A program made the translations under genes and the position numbers. Shown one piece after another: positions 26,401-37,969 of a stretch of DNA of 64,000 bases; position 1 is the first letter of the stretch, and each line of letters begins with the position of its first letter. The notes under the pieces are model-generated. The model did no database searches. It was not told where the DNA came from and saw nothing but the letters and a program-made list of their open reading frames with translations. Source of the stretch: an uncultured Phycisphaerae bacterium (GTDB lineage Bacteria > Planctomycetota > Phycisphaerae > UBA1845 > Fen-1342); contig CALGJV010000040.1 of NCBI GenBank assembly GCA_937928595.1, positions 1 to 64,000 of the forward strand, read 5' to 3'.

Positions 26401-26716
26401 CCAGCACAACCCGCAGGTCAGCGTCCGCAGCCGCGGCGTGATGGAGAAGTGCACCTTCTGCACGCAGCGGATCAACGCCGTGAAGATTCGCGCCCGCAAC
26501 GAGGGCCGGGCGCCGGCCGACGGCGAGATCGTACCGGCCTGCGCGCAGGCCTGCCCGACCGACGCGATCGTATTCGGCGACCTCGCCGACCCGCAGAGCC
26601 GCGTCAGCCGCCTGCAGGCCGACCCCCGCGCGTACGTCATCCTGGGCGAGCTGAACACGCAGCCGCGTACGCAGTATTTGGCAAAGTTGCGCAATCCAGT
26701 GGAGTCCGAAGCCTGA
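23489..26716 (+). CDS. actB: Alternative complex III, molybdopterin-like/iron-sulfur subunit ActB
   Basis: This is the periplasmic electron-transfer subunit of ACIII, with 1075 residues. A twin-arginine motif SRRTFLKVMGASLALAG lies at about residues 70-86, so it is exported folded. The middle is a molybdopterin-oxidoreductase-like domain; in known ACIII this domain binds no cofactor. The C-terminal third is a four-cluster ferredoxin domain with CIGCGACVVAC, CQHCETAPCESVCP, CVGTRYCSNNCPYK and CTFCTQ plus CAQACP. Family structures have three 4Fe-4S clusters and one 3Fe-4S. The start is GTG at 23489 with AAGAGGA just upstream; a TTG nine codons earlier is less likely. It follows actA by 42 bases. 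Confidence 0.93.
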   Translation: MRDGHTPDSPDAIPSTGSLPLPLLTRGPAAGGYWRSLDELAGTPEFRRLIENEFPSLLPELRSPTSRRTFLKVMGASLALAGLAACRWPRETIVPATRQPVNRIPGETVQFATALELGGGGALGLLVTSYEGRPLKIEGNPLHPFSRGKTDLLAQATVLDLYDPDRLALPGRRTAGAPRGTAETVPWLDFDAFTGAYFAALRKSGGAGLVVLSEHSSSPTLADLRTRFARVLPQATWIEFETVPRDNARAGLAAAFGRPTRTQLDLTAADIIVSLDDDFLMQPGTGVRRAGDFAARRRAADGTMNRLYVVESNLTVTGAAADHRLPLRSADVGVFAGLLARALLERGVEWPPAAADLRPALDDFNAADIDPQFVRAVAADLARHRGRSVITVGLRQPPAVHALAAVLNEALGNVGATVSYTDDPVPAGRLDDLAAAAQGGLDTLLILGGNPVAHLPAEVDLPGVIARTKTSLYFGTHADETAALCGWWAPLAHYLESWGDVRAADGTVSIVQPLIEPLFGGRTASEVVARLTADEVTSAYDLVRRTFRAAVGSDGDWEAAWRQSLHDGVVAGSAWPRDRRPVALAADSRRADALRAVAAQRPPRDGAFELVFVPDYKLYDGRFANNGWLQELPDPITKLTWDNAALVSPADAGKLGLRKYGDMLRIELAGRRVDIPAYILPGHADGSITLPLGYGRGPLAGTVAAEAGVDVRPLRTPAAAHIAAGARVAATGEHRLLATTQDHYAIASVVGDAETQQRAAHLIREGTLAEFRDRPDFAAHAVHLPPAAPLWKDKEWQGHRWGMAIDLTACIGCGACVVACQAENNIPVVGKDEVARGREMHWIRIDRYFKNVRATTVHHGPGHDAAPAPAPLEPVIRVVHQPMTCQHCETAPCESVCPVAATVHDEEGLNVMVYNRCVGTRYCSNNCPYKVRRFNWFWNHHGPAHPRSRRGPSRPPPGKLKQELLTDMEKLQHNPQVSVRSRGVMEKCTFCTQRINAVKIRARNEGRAPADGEIVPACAQACPTDAIVFGDLADPQSRVSRLQADPRAYVILGELNTQPRTQYLAKLRNPVESEA

Positions 26717-26752
26717 TCCCCGCGGGGCCTCCGGTCCCGCACGTGAGCTGTT

Positions 26753-28212
<1,460 letters not shown>

Positions 28213-28216
<4 letters not shown>

Positions 28217-28245
28217 CCGCGTTCTCCCGCGAGGAAGCCCCGTGA
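28213..28245 (+). other. Ten-codon mini-frame bridging actC and actDE
   Basis: ATG at 28213 overlaps the actC stop as ATGA, and its own TGA (28243-28245) overlaps the GTG start of actDE as GTGA. The peptide would be [10 protein letters not shown]. It contains GAGGA, which also serves as the ribosome binding site for actDE. It may be a coupling device or a chance frame. Confidence 0.3.
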
Positions 28246-29525
28246 GCCACGCCGCCCACACCGCCGCCGCGCCGCACGCCGCCACCGCGCCGCCCCGCCC
28301 GGCCGCGCTGCTGGTCGAGTTCGACTCGCCCGGCGCGCTGCTGACGGCCGCCGAGCAGGTGCGCGACGCCGGCTTCCGCCGCTGGGACACCCACTCACCC
28401 TTCCCCGTCCACGGCATCGACCAGGCCATGGGCATCCGCCGCACGCGCCTCCCGTGGATCGTGTTCGTCGCCGGTGTCGTCGGCTGCACCGCCGGCCTGG
28501 CGCTGCAATGGCTCACGAACGCCACCAGCGCCGCCGACGCCCCCCCGGGCCTATGGACCATCTTCCAGGGCTACAACTACGTCATCAGCGAGAAGCCCGC
28601 CCTCAGCCTGCCGGCCTTCATCCCGGTCATCTTCGAGCTGACCATCCTGTTCTCCGCGCTGGCCACGGTCATCGGCATGCTCGCGATGAACAACCTGCCG
28701 CGCCACGCGCACCCGCTGCTGGCCCACCCGCGTTTCCGCCGGGTGACGTCCGATCGCTTCTTCCTGGTGATCGACGCCGACGACCCGCAGTTTGACCCCG
28801 CCCGGACCCGCGACTTTCTCGGCCAGCTCCCGGCCGCGGTCGCGGTCGAGACCGTGCCCGAGGACCGCTCGCCCACCGCGCTGCCGCGGGGCGTGGTCAT
28901 CGCCATCCTGATTCTCGTCGCGCTGGCACTGCTGCCGCCCCTGCTGGTGGCCCGCGCCCGGCTGTCCAAGAGCACCGAGCCGCGCATCCAGATCATTCAG
29001 GACATGGACAACCAGGAACGCTTCAAGGCTCAGCAGGCCGGCCCCTTCGCCGATCGCCGCGCGTCGCGTCCGACGATCGCCGGAACCGTCGCCCGGGGCG
29101 ACCTCGCCGGCGACGCCCACCTGCTGACCGGCCGCGTCGGTGACGACTGGGCCGCCGCATTCCCCCCCACTCTCGAAATCGACCTGCGGCTGCTCCATCG
29201 CGGCCGCGAGCGGTTCGGCGTGTATTGCGCCCCATGCCACGGCTACGGCGGCGCGGGCGACGGCATTGTTGCCCAGCGGGCGCTCCGCCTGAACACCGAG
29301 GGCTGGGTGCAGCCGACGTCCATGCTCGACGCGACCGTCCGCGACCGGCCGGTCGGGCACATCTTCAACACGATCACGAACGGCATACGCAGCATGCCGC
29401 CCTACGGCGACCAGATCCGCCCCGAGGATCGGTGGGCGATCGTCGCCTACATCCGGGCCCTCCAGCGCAGCCAGAACGCGCGCCTGGACGACGTGCCCCC
29501 GGAGGTGCGGGCCGACTTGCGCTAA
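28242..29525 (+). CDS. Alternative complex III, ActD-ActE fusion (DUF3341 plus monoheme cytochrome c)
   Basis: Two ACIII subunits are joined in this 427-residue protein. The first part, to about residue 180, is ActD (DUF3341). It has the ALLVEFDSPGALLTAAEQVR start, the WDTHSPFPVHGID motif and two membrane helices around 65-85 and 125-150. A linker helix at about 205-228 leads into an ActE-type cytochrome c with one CAPCH heme motif (in YCAPCHGYGGAGDG) and an axial methionine candidate in GIRSMPPYGDQI. In the best-studied ACIII the two are separate genes. The start is GTG with GAGGA upstream. Confidence 0.9.
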   Translation: MSHAAHTAAAPHAATAPPRPAALLVEFDSPGALLTAAEQVRDAGFRRWDTHSPFPVHGIDQAMGIRRTRLPWIVFVAGVVGCTAGLALQWLTNATSAADAPPGLWTIFQGYNYVISEKPALSLPAFIPVIFELTILFSALATVIGMLAMNNLPRHAHPLLAHPRFRRVTSDRFFLVIDADDPQFDPARTRDFLGQLPAAVAVETVPEDRSPTALPRGVVIAILILVALALLPPLLVARARLSKSTEPRIQIIQDMDNQERFKAQQAGPFADRRASRPTIAGTVARGDLAGDAHLLTGRVGDDWAAAFPPTLEIDLRLLHRGRERFGVYCAPCHGYGGAGDGIVAQRALRLNTEGWVQPTSMLDATVRDRPVGHIFNTITNGIRSMPPYGDQIRPEDRWAIVAYIRALQRSQNARLDDVPPEVRADLR

Positions 29526-29543
29526 CCCCGCGGAGAACGGGCG

Positions 29544-30773
29544 ATGGCCGGGACAGCACAGCACGCCACCGAACGCCGGCGCTTCGAGCGCGGCCCGGAC
29601 CGCCTGGCCGCCGGCGCTGCCGTGGTCGGCCTCGCCGGACTGGCGGCCGGCGTGGCGGTCGGGCCGAACGTCGGCTGGGATGTGTTCTTCCGCTCGTACC
29701 TGCTGAACTACTGTTTTGTGCTGAGTCTGGCGCTGGGGGCGCTGTTTTTCGTCATGCTTCAGCACTTGACGCGGGCCGGCTGGAGCGTCGCCCTGCGGCG
29801 CGTGGCGGAGTTCGTGGCGGGGGCGCTGCCTTGGCTGGCCCTGCTGTTCCTGCCCCTGCTGATCCCCGTGCTCCAGGGCCGCCCCGGCGTCTACAAGTGG
29901 TCCAGCCCAGACGTCGTCGCCGGCGACCCGCTGCTTCAAGCCAAGGCGGCGTGGCTCAACCCGGCGTTCTTCACGGTTCGCTGCGTCGTGTACTTCGTCG
30001 TGTGGTCGCTGCTGGCCGTCGTCTTCGTGCGGGATTCAGTGCGCCAGGACGCCACCGGCGACGTCGGGCACACGCGGCGTCTGGAGTGGTGGAGCGCGCC
30101 GGGCATGCTGCTCTTCGCGCTGACGGTCACGTTCTTCTCGTTCGACGCGCTGATGTCGTTGAACCCGCACTGGTACAGCACGATCTTCGGCGTCTACTTC
30201 TTCTCGGGCGCCGTGGTGGGGTTCTTCGCGCTGCTGGCTCTGCTGGTCACGGGCGTACAGCGGGCCGGCGCCTTGACCGCCTCCGTGACCGTCGAGCACT
30301 ACCACGACCTCGGCAAGCTCATGTTCGGCTTCGTCGTGTTCTGGGCCTACATCGCGTTCTCCCAGTACATGCTCCAGTGGTATGCGAACCTGCCCGAGGA
30401 AACCGCCTGGTACTTCGCCCGGCAGAACGACCCGTGGTGGCGCGGCGTCAGCCTCCTGCTCCTGCTGGGGCATTTCGTCGCGCCGTTCCTCGCGCTGATT
30501 TCGCGTTTTCCCAAGCGTCGCCCCGGCCTGCTCGTGCCCGCGGCGCTTTGGCTGCTGGCCATGCACTGGCTGGACCTCTACTACCTCGTGACGCCCCGCC
30601 CGCTCGGCGCTTCGTATGTGCCCGCCGCTCCCCTGCACTGGACCGACCTCGCGCTGTTCGTCGGGCTGGGCGGCCTCTTCCTGGCCGCCGTGGTACGGCC
30701 GATGGGACGCCACGCGCTCCTGCCGGAGCGCGACCCGCGACTGGGCGAGGCCCTGACATTCGAGAACATCTGA
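29544..30773 (+). CDS. actF: Alternative complex III, membrane subunit ActF
   Basis: This is the second NrfD-type membrane subunit of ACIII, with 409 residues and about ten helices. Recognisable features are FFSFDALMSLNPHWYSTIFGVYFFSG, HYHDLGKLMFGFVVFWAYIAFSQ and FARQNDPWWRGVS. These match the ActF clade, not ActC. It follows actDE by 18 bases and is the last ACIII structural gene before the oxidase genes. Confidence 0.92.
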   Translation: MAGTAQHATERRRFERGPDRLAAGAAVVGLAGLAAGVAVGPNVGWDVFFRSYLLNYCFVLSLALGALFFVMLQHLTRAGWSVALRRVAEFVAGALPWLALLFLPLLIPVLQGRPGVYKWSSPDVVAGDPLLQAKAAWLNPAFFTVRCVVYFVVWSLLAVVFVRDSVRQDATGDVGHTRRLEWWSAPGMLLFALTVTFFSFDALMSLNPHWYSTIFGVYFFSGAVVGFFALLALLVTGVQRAGALTASVTVEHYHDLGKLMFGFVVFWAYIAFSQYMLQWYANLPEETAWYFARQNDPWWRGVSLLLLLGHFVAPFLALISRFPKRRPGLLVPAALWLLAMHWLDLYYLVTPRPLGASYVPAAPLHWTDLALFVGLGGLFLAAVVRPMGRHALLPERDPRLGEALTFENI

Positions 30774-30807
30774 CGCCCGCCCCGGACGGGGCGGCCAGGA
30801 CCTGACC

Positions 30808-31164
30808 ATGAGTGCCCAGGACGATCCGAAAGCATCCACGACCGTCGTCGTCAGCATCGTGGGCGGCATCCTCCTCCTGGCGATCATCGTCTTCGCGCAG
30901 GTGCTGTTCTACAGCGGCCAGCGCTTCGAAGACGCCCGCAAACGCTACGCCCCGCCGCCGGCCGAGCTGACCCAGCTGCAATCCGAGCAGCTCGCCCAGA
31001 TCACCACCTACCGCCGCCCCGCCGCGCCCGACGGCCCCTACGCGATCCCGATCGACCGCGCCATGGAGCTCGTCGTCAGCGAACTGAAATCCGCGCCGCC
31101 GCCGACTACCATCCCACAGCCGGCGGCGACGCCGCCCGCGGTGCCACCGGCACAGACACCATGA
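30808..31164 (+). CDS. Small single-span membrane protein of the respiratory operon
   Basis: I do not recognise this 118-residue protein. One membrane helix at about residues 12-33 (VVVSIVGGILLLAIIVFAQV) is followed by a charged segment, the motif YAIPIDRAMELVV near residues 78-90 and a Pro/Ala tail. Its stop overlaps the SCO start as ATGA. The position between actF and SCO suggests an accessory or assembly factor of the ACIII-oxidase unit. Confidence 0.6.
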   Translation: MSAQDDPKASTTVVVSIVGGILLLAIIVFAQVLFYSGQRFEDARKRYAPPPAELTQLQSEQLAQITTYRRPAAPDGPYAIPIDRAMELVVSELKSAPPPTTIPQPAATPPAVPPAQTP

Positions 31165-32063
31165 GGATGGGCTGCCTTCACGCGTGCTCGATGCTGCTTG
31201 GGCTCGGTCTCGGGTCCGCCATCCTGACGCGCGCTCAGCAGCCCCCGCTCGACCCCGCCCCCGCCGCGGCGACCGCGCCGGCGGACCAACCGTTCGTGGA
31301 CGAGGGCGATTCGGGCGCGCCGCTACCCCCCGAGCTCGAGGGCGTCGGCATCGACGAGCGTCTCGGAAATTCGCTCCCGCTCGACGTCGAGTTCACGGAC
31401 CACACCGGCGCCGTCGTGCCGCTCCGCAAGTACTTCGACGGCCGCCGCCCGGTCATCCTGACGCTCAACTATTACCGCTGCCCGATGTTGTGCGGCCTCC
31501 AGCTCAACGGTCTGCTCGACGCCCTGCGGGAGCTGGACTGGACCGCCGGCGAGAACTTCCAGCTGCTCACCGTCAGCTTCGATCCGCTCGAAACCGCCAG
31601 CCTCGCGCAGATCAAGCGGACGAACTACCTGAAGGAGTACGGCCGCCCCCAGGCCGCCGGCGGCTGGCACTTTCTGACCGGCCGCCAGCGCAGCATCGAC
31701 GCGCTGCTGGACGCGACCGGCTTCAGGGTCAAGTTCAATCCCAAGACCAACGAGTGGATGCACGCAGCAGCGCTGATCCTCTGCACTCCCGACGGCCGGG
31801 TGTCGCGCTATCTGAAGGACGTGCGTTACGAGCCGCGGACGTTGCGGCTGTCGCTGGTGGAAGCGTCGGAGGGGAAGATCGGCAGCACGGTGGACCGTTT
31901 CCTGCTGTTCTGTTTTCACTACGACGGCGCGGGGGGTTATCAGCTCGCCGCGTTCAACGTCGCGCGGCTGATGGGGGGCCTGACGCTCATCGTGGTCGTG
32001 GGATTGCTGCTTTACTTCTGGCGCGGCGAGCGCCGCAGGAAGGCTCAGACCGGACGGACATGA
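31161..32063 (+). CDS. SCO1/SenC-family copper chaperone for cytochrome oxidase
   Basis: This protein delivers copper to, or reduces, the CuA site of oxidase subunit II at the outer membrane face. It has 300 residues. A signal or anchor lies at 1-25 and a thioredoxin fold carries the copper ligands CPMLC (Cys107 and Cys111) and a histidine at 201 in NEWMHAAAL. Unlike the shortest SCO proteins it also has a C-terminal membrane helix (about 273-291, LTLIVVVGLLLYFW). It overlaps both neighbours by four bases, so it is tightly coupled with the small membrane protein and with subunit II. Confidence 0.9.
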   Translation: MRMGCLHACSMLLGLGLGSAILTRAQQPPLDPAPAAATAPADQPFVDEGDSGAPLPPELEGVGIDERLGNSLPLDVEFTDHTGAVVPLRKYFDGRRPVILTLNYYRCPMLCGLQLNGLLDALRELDWTAGENFQLLTVSFDPLETASLAQIKRTNYLKEYGRPQAAGGWHFLTGRQRSIDALLDATGFRVKFNPKTNEWMHAAALILCTPDGRVSRYLKDVRYEPRTLRLSLVEASEGKIGSTVDRFLLFCFHYDGAGGYQLAAFNVARLMGGLTLIVVVGLLLYFWRGERRRKAQTGRT

Positions 32064-33067
32064 ACCCGATCGCCCCGCTCCCGCTCCTGGCCCAGGCGGC
32101 GTCGCCGACGACGTGGCCCACGGTATCGCCCGGCGGCGGCACCGCCTGGATGCCGCCCGCCGCATCCACCGCCGCGCACCACGCGGACTTCGTCTTCTAC
32201 TTCATCTACTGGGTCGCGGTGTTCTTTTTCGTGCTCATCGTGGCCCTGATGGCGTACTTCGCCATCCGCTACCGCCGCCGGGCGGCCCACGAGCGCGCCC
32301 CGGGCGCGGCCACGCACAACACCGCGCTCGAAATCACCTGGAGCGCGATCCCGCTTGCGCTGGTGATCGTGATGTTCTACCTGGGCTACCGCGGGTTTCT
32401 GGACATGGTCAACCCGCCCGCCGACGCCCTGCCGATCCTGGTGACCGGGCAGAAGTGGGTCTGGAGCTTCACCTACCCCAACGGCCACTCGGACACCGAG
32501 CTGCACGTACCGGTCGACCGGCCGGTCCAGCTCACGTTGTGGTCCTCCGACGTGATTCACAGCTTCTACGTCCCGGCGTTCCGGATCAAACGGGACGCCG
32601 TGCCCGGGCGCTACAACAAGATCTGGTTCGAGGCGACCAAGCCGGGGGAGTACCTCGCGCTCTGCGCCGAGTACTGCGGCACGCAGCACTCGGACATGCT
32701 GGCGCGGGTCGTCGTGCACGAGCCGGGCGGCTACGAATCGTGGCTGTCGGAGGCGTCCGACCCGTTCCGCACGCGCTCCTACGCCGAAGTCGGCCGGCTG
32801 ATCCACCAGAAGCGCTGCGCCGGGTGCCACTCCGTGGATGGCTCGGCCAACATCGGCCCGACGTTCAAGGGCATCTGGAACCACCAGGTCGCGCTGCGCG
32901 ACGGCACGTCGGTGCTCGTGGACGAGAACTACATCCGGGAGTCGATCCTGTACCCCCAAAAGCAGATCGTGAAGGGGTACGACCCCGTGATGCCGACGTT
33001 CCAGGGCCAGCTCAAGGATCGCGAAATCCTCGCGCTGATCGAGTACATCAAGGAACTGGAGAAGTAA
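32060..33067 (+). CDS. coxB: Cytochrome c oxidase subunit II, caa3 type with fused cytochrome c
   Basis: This subunit accepts electrons and passes them via CuA to subunit I. It has 335 residues. Two membrane helices span about 40-62 and 88-110. The CuA ligands lie in [11 protein letters not shown] and [12 protein letters not shown]. The C-terminal 100 residues form a fused cytochrome c with CAGCHS, which defines the caa3 subtype. The ATG at 32060 overlaps the SCO stop as ATGA. Confidence 0.95.
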   Translation: MNPIAPLPLLAQAASPTTWPTVSPGGGTAWMPPAASTAAHHADFVFYFIYWVAVFFFVLIVALMAYFAIRYRRRAAHERAPGAATHNTALEITWSAIPLALVIVMFYLGYRGFLDMVNPPADALPILVTGQKWVWSFTYPNGHSDTELHVPVDRPVQLTLWSSDVIHSFYVPAFRIKRDAVPGRYNKIWFEATKPGEYLALCAEYCGTQHSDMLARVVVHEPGGYESWLSEASDPFRTRSYAEVGRLIHQKRCAGCHSVDGSANIGPTFKGIWNHQVALRDGTSVLVDENYIRESILYPQKQIVKGYDPVMPTFQGQLKDREILALIEYIKELEK

Positions 33068-33086
33068 CGCTTCCGAGGATGTTCCC

Positions 33087-34781
<1,695 letters not shown>

Positions 34782-34803
34782 CCCCCGGAGCGAGCCGATC
34801 CCG

Positions 34804-35694
34804 ATGGCCTCTTCATCCACCACCGCCGCCGAGCCGCACGCCGGACACCCGCCGCGCCTGGCCCACCAGTTCGACACGCCCGCGCAGCAGTTCGAGTCGG
34901 TCGTCCAGGGTATGTGGCTCTTCCTCGCGACCGAAATCCTGCTGTTCGGCGGCCTGTTCTGCGCTTACGCCGTGTATCGGGCCAACCATCCCGAGATCTT
35001 CGAGTACGCCCACAAGTACCTCGATACGTTCTGGGGCGCCGTCAACACCGTCATCCTCCTGTGCAGCAGCTTTACGATGGCCGCCGGCGTCTGGGCCGCG
35101 CAGCGCGGCCGCCGCGTCATGCTTTCGGTGATGCTCGCTCTCACGCTGCTCGGCGGCCTCGGCTTCCTCGGCATCAAGTACGTCGAGTACAAGCACAAGT
35201 GGGAGGCCGGGCTGTTGTGGGGCCGCCACTACCAGCCGCTCTACCCTCCGGGCCATCACGGCGAAGACGCAACGCCGCACACGCCGGCCTCACCCGCGCC
35301 CGCCCCGCCGCCGCCCGCCCCGCCCGCGGTTCCGGCGGAAACACCGCCGCCGGCCGCCGTCTCGGCCGACGCGGCCGATCCGTCCTGGAATCTGCACGCG
35401 TTCGATAGCGGTCCTCGCGGCCTGTTGCTGCCGGGAAGCGCGCCGCCAGTCGCTTCCGAGCCGCAGCCGGTCCGCAACGTCCACATCTTTTTCGGCATCT
35501 ATTTCTGCATGACCGGCCTGCACGGACTGCACGTGATCGCCGGACTGATCGTCATCGGGTGGTTACTGGTCGGCGCTGTGGCGGGACGCTACTCCGGCGG
35601 CTACTTCACCCCGGTCGAGGTCGGCGGCCTGTACTGGCACCTCGTCGACCTGATCTGGATCTACCTGTTCCCCCTGCTGTACCTGATTCACTAG
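34804..35694 (+). CDS. coxC: Cytochrome c oxidase subunit III with a proline/alanine-rich insertion
   Basis: This membrane subunit stabilises the oxidase. It has 296 residues with about five helices and the motifs GMWLFLATEILLFGGLF and GLHGLHVIAGL, ending in YWHLVDLIWIYLFPLLYLIH. Between the third and fourth helices, about residues 147-222, is a low-complexity stretch rich in Pro and Ala followed by SWNLHAFDSGPRGLLLPG. Typical subunit III proteins have only a short loop there. The ATG at 34804 lies 22 bases after subunit I. Confidence 0.92.
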   Translation: MASSSTTAAEPHAGHPPRLAHQFDTPAQQFESVVQGMWLFLATEILLFGGLFCAYAVYRANHPEIFEYAHKYLDTFWGAVNTVILLCSSFTMAAGVWAAQRGRRVMLSVMLALTLLGGLGFLGIKYVEYKHKWEAGLLWGRHYQPLYPPGHHGEDATPHTPASPAPAPPPPAPPAVPAETPPPAAVSADAADPSWNLHAFDSGPRGLLLPGSAPPVASEPQPVRNVHIFFGIYFCMTGLHGLHVIAGLIVIGWLLVGAVAGRYSGGYFTPVEVGGLYWHLVDLIWIYLFPLLYLIH

Positions 35695-35702
35695 GAGCGG
35701 TC

Positions 35703-36155
35703 ATGGCCGAGCACGCTTCTACCCACGCCCACTCCGCCAGTGACGAGCACGTCGGTCATCGCGTGCCGCTGTGGGTGCTGGCCGCCACGCTCGCGGCATT
35801 GCTGGCCCTGACGGTGTTGACCGTTTCGGTTACAGCCTGGAATTTCGGCCGCGCCGTCAATCTGTGGATCGCCATGATCATCGCCACCGTGAAAGCGACC
35901 CTCGTCGCGCTGTATTTCATGCACGTGCGCTACGACAAGCCAATCGTGGGCCTCATCCTGGTCGGCTCCCTCGCCTTCGTCGCGCTCTTCATCGGCCTGA
36001 CGCTCATGGACGCCGTGGAGTACCAGACCTACCTGGCCGATTTCCGCGACAGCCCCCCGCCGGGCTACAGTCCGCCCGAGATGCCCGGCGAGCGCCCCGC
36101 TCCAGCGCCCCCGGCCACGCCGCCGTCGGCGCCCCCAACCGACGGCGGGACTTGA
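35703..36155 (+). CDS. Cytochrome c oxidase subunit IV (CtaF/CoxD type)
   Basis: The protein has 150 residues and three membrane helices (VPLWVLAATLAALLALTVLT, VNLWIAMIIATVKATLVALYF and LILVGSLAFVALFIGLTLMD). KATLVALYFMHVRYDK is the family hallmark. The N-terminus is His-rich and the C-terminus is a Pro-rich tail. It starts eight bases after subunit III. Confidence 0.88.
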   Translation: MAEHASTHAHSASDEHVGHRVPLWVLAATLAALLALTVLTVSVTAWNFGRAVNLWIAMIIATVKATLVALYFMHVRYDKPIVGLILVGSLAFVALFIGLTLMDAVEYQTYLADFRDSPPPGYSPPEMPGERPAPAPPATPPSAPPTDGGT

Positions 36156-36171
36156 TCGCCCCGAGACGCGC

Positions 36172-36780
36172 GTGCTCTTCCAAACCCTCATTTCCGACCC
36201 CGGGCCCGGCCGGCCGCACGCACCCTCCCCGGGAGCGGCAGCCGGGCCGCTACTGATGGCTCTGCTCCTCGCCTCGCTCGCGATGGGGCTCGGCGCCGCG
36301 CTCGTGTTCTACTTCGCCATGCGGGCCCGGTTGCCGCAGTGGCCGCCCCCCGGCACCCCCCCACTCCCCGCGGGCCTGTGGCTCAGCACGGGGCTGCTGC
36401 TGGCCGCCAGCGCCGTCCTGCACGCGGCTCTGCGGGCCGCGCGCCGCGACCGGCTCGTCACCGTACGCCGCCTGACGCGCGCCGCGTTCGCTCTCGCGCT
36501 CGCCTTCCTGTTCAGCCAGGCCGCGGTCTGGTTCACCGCGTACGCGCGGCAGATGCCGCCGCAGCTCAACATGTACGCGATTACGTTCTACCTGCTCACC
36601 GGCCTGCACGCCCTGCACATCGTCGGCGGGCTCATCCCGCTCGGCTGCGTGGCGGCCCGTGCGGCGCGGGGCCGCTACACGGCCGGCAACCACGCCGGAC
36701 TGCGCTACTGTGCGCTCTACTGGCACTTCGTCGACGTCGTCTGGCTCGTGATGTTCGCCGCGCTGCACATGACGCGGTGA
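36172..36780 (+). CDS. Second subunit III-like heme-copper oxidase protein
   Basis: This 202-residue membrane protein has about five helices and the subunit III motifs ITFYLLTGLHALHIVGGLIPL and ALYWHFVDVVWLVMFAAL. It is shorter than coxC and lacks its insertion. The start is GTG at 36172. It closes the respiratory operon. It may be an alternative subunit III for the same oxidase, or a subunit recruited from a related enzyme. Confidence 0.85.
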   Translation: MLFQTLISDPGPGRPHAPSPGAAAGPLLMALLLASLAMGLGAALVFYFAMRARLPQWPPPGTPPLPAGLWLSTGLLLAASAVLHAALRAARRDRLVTVRRLTRAAFALALAFLFSQAAVWFTAYARQMPPQLNMYAITFYLLTGLHALHIVGGLIPLGCVAARAARGRYTAGNHAGLRYCALYWHFVDVVWLVMFAALHMTR

Positions 36781-36826
36781 CTCGCCGCGCAGCCGACCAG
36801 CGCCGCCCCCCGCGCCGCCGCCCTCG

Positions 36827-37969
36827 TCAGTTCGGTGTCTGCCCCAGCGCGTGCCGGGCCGCGTGCCACGCGAAATGAAACGCGTAGACCGCATCCACCG
36901 GCTCGCCGGCCTCGTTCAGCACCCAGACCGACGCCGGCGACGGGCGGCACTCCAGCCGCAACGGAACGCCGTCGACCACGGTCCGCCATGTGCCCGCCTC
37001 GTGCGCTCGCGCGACCGGCTCCGGCGTGGCTGCCGAGAGCGGCACACCAGGCAGCCCGGCCCGCTCCAGCACCTCCGCGAGCGGCCACGCGTGCCAGTCG
37101 CCGGTCGTCCGCACGATCACCAGCGGCATCATCCGCGGCCGGCCGTCCGCGGGTTGCGTGCTCAGTGGGAACCGCGGCGTATCGCTGGCGAAGTACAGGT
37201 CGTACGTACGCTTGTAGAGCTTGAGCCGACCGAGGTCCGGTTTCAGTACCGTCGTGTCCGGGTGCCGCGCCACCCAATCCGACCAGTGCACGACCACCGC
37301 CGGACAGACCGCCAGCGTGGCGCCGCGGGCCGCCGCCGGCCCCGCCACCGCCCGCATCTGGAGCTGGCTCCACAAGCTCGCGCGTCCGTCGGGCCGCCGG
37401 TCGTACATCAGCAGGTTCGACTCGCAGAGCAGCCCGCTCACGCCGAACTCCAGCAGCCCGTCCGCGGTCTCCCGCTCGAAAACCACCGTGCCGTCGCACA
37501 GCGGATCGTACGTCACGGCGATCGCCCGGCCGCCCACCGTGTCGTTGACGATGCCGTGCCACGCGAGGAAACGCAGCGGGTACGCCCGGGCCGCGCCGTT
37601 GAGCGCCACGCCGACCACGCGGTCCGTCGTAACCAGCAGTCTGCCCGCGTGTGCACGGGCCAGCTCGCGCGCCAGCTCCGCCAGCCCGTCCGTGGTCAGC
37701 ACCTCCGGGTCGGTCAGGGCCGGCACCGCGTCGCGCGCCGCCCCCGACGCGACCAGGCGTTCGCGCGGCACAAGGCAGGTCGTGAGATCGAAGCCGTACG
37801 AGCCGACGTGTCGCCCGTCCCCCTGCGCACGCGGGCCGCGAACCCCCGCCGCCAGCCCCCATCCCAGCACAGCCACCGCGAGCGCCCCCGCGAGCACGAG
37901 CACCCACCCGCCGCTGCGCAGCGTCAGCAGCCGCTCCGGCCGGCTCCCCCTTCCCTCAGGCGGCGACAT
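36827..37969 (-). CDS. DUF3179 domain protein, membrane anchored
   Basis: This 380-residue protein has an N-terminal membrane helix (about 21-40). The DUF3179 core carries ARAYPLRFLAWHGIVNDTVG, VTYDPLCDGTVVFER and FGVSGLLCESNLLMYDRR, including the two conserved cysteines. Biochemical function of the family is unknown. Its start overlaps the end of ctaB by 14 bases, so the two are co-transcribed leftward, which links it loosely to oxidase assembly. Confidence 0.85.
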   Translation of the reverse strand: MSPPEGRGSRPERLLTLRSGGWVLVLAGALAVAVLGWGLAAGVRGPRAQGDGRHVGSYGFDLTTCLVPRERLVASGAARDAVPALTDPEVLTTDGLAELARELARAHAGRLLVTTDRVVGVALNGAARAYPLRFLAWHGIVNDTVGGRAIAVTYDPLCDGTVVFERETADGLLEFGVSGLLCESNLLMYDRRPDGRASLWSQLQMRAVAGPAAARGATLAVCPAVVVHWSDWVARHPDTTVLKPDLGRLKLYKRTYDLYFASDTPRFPLSTQPADGRPRMMPLVIVRTTGDWHAWPLAEVLERAGLPGVPLSAATPEPVARAHEAGTWRTVVDGVPLRLECRPSPASVWVLNEAGEPVDAVYAFHFAWHAARHALGQTPN

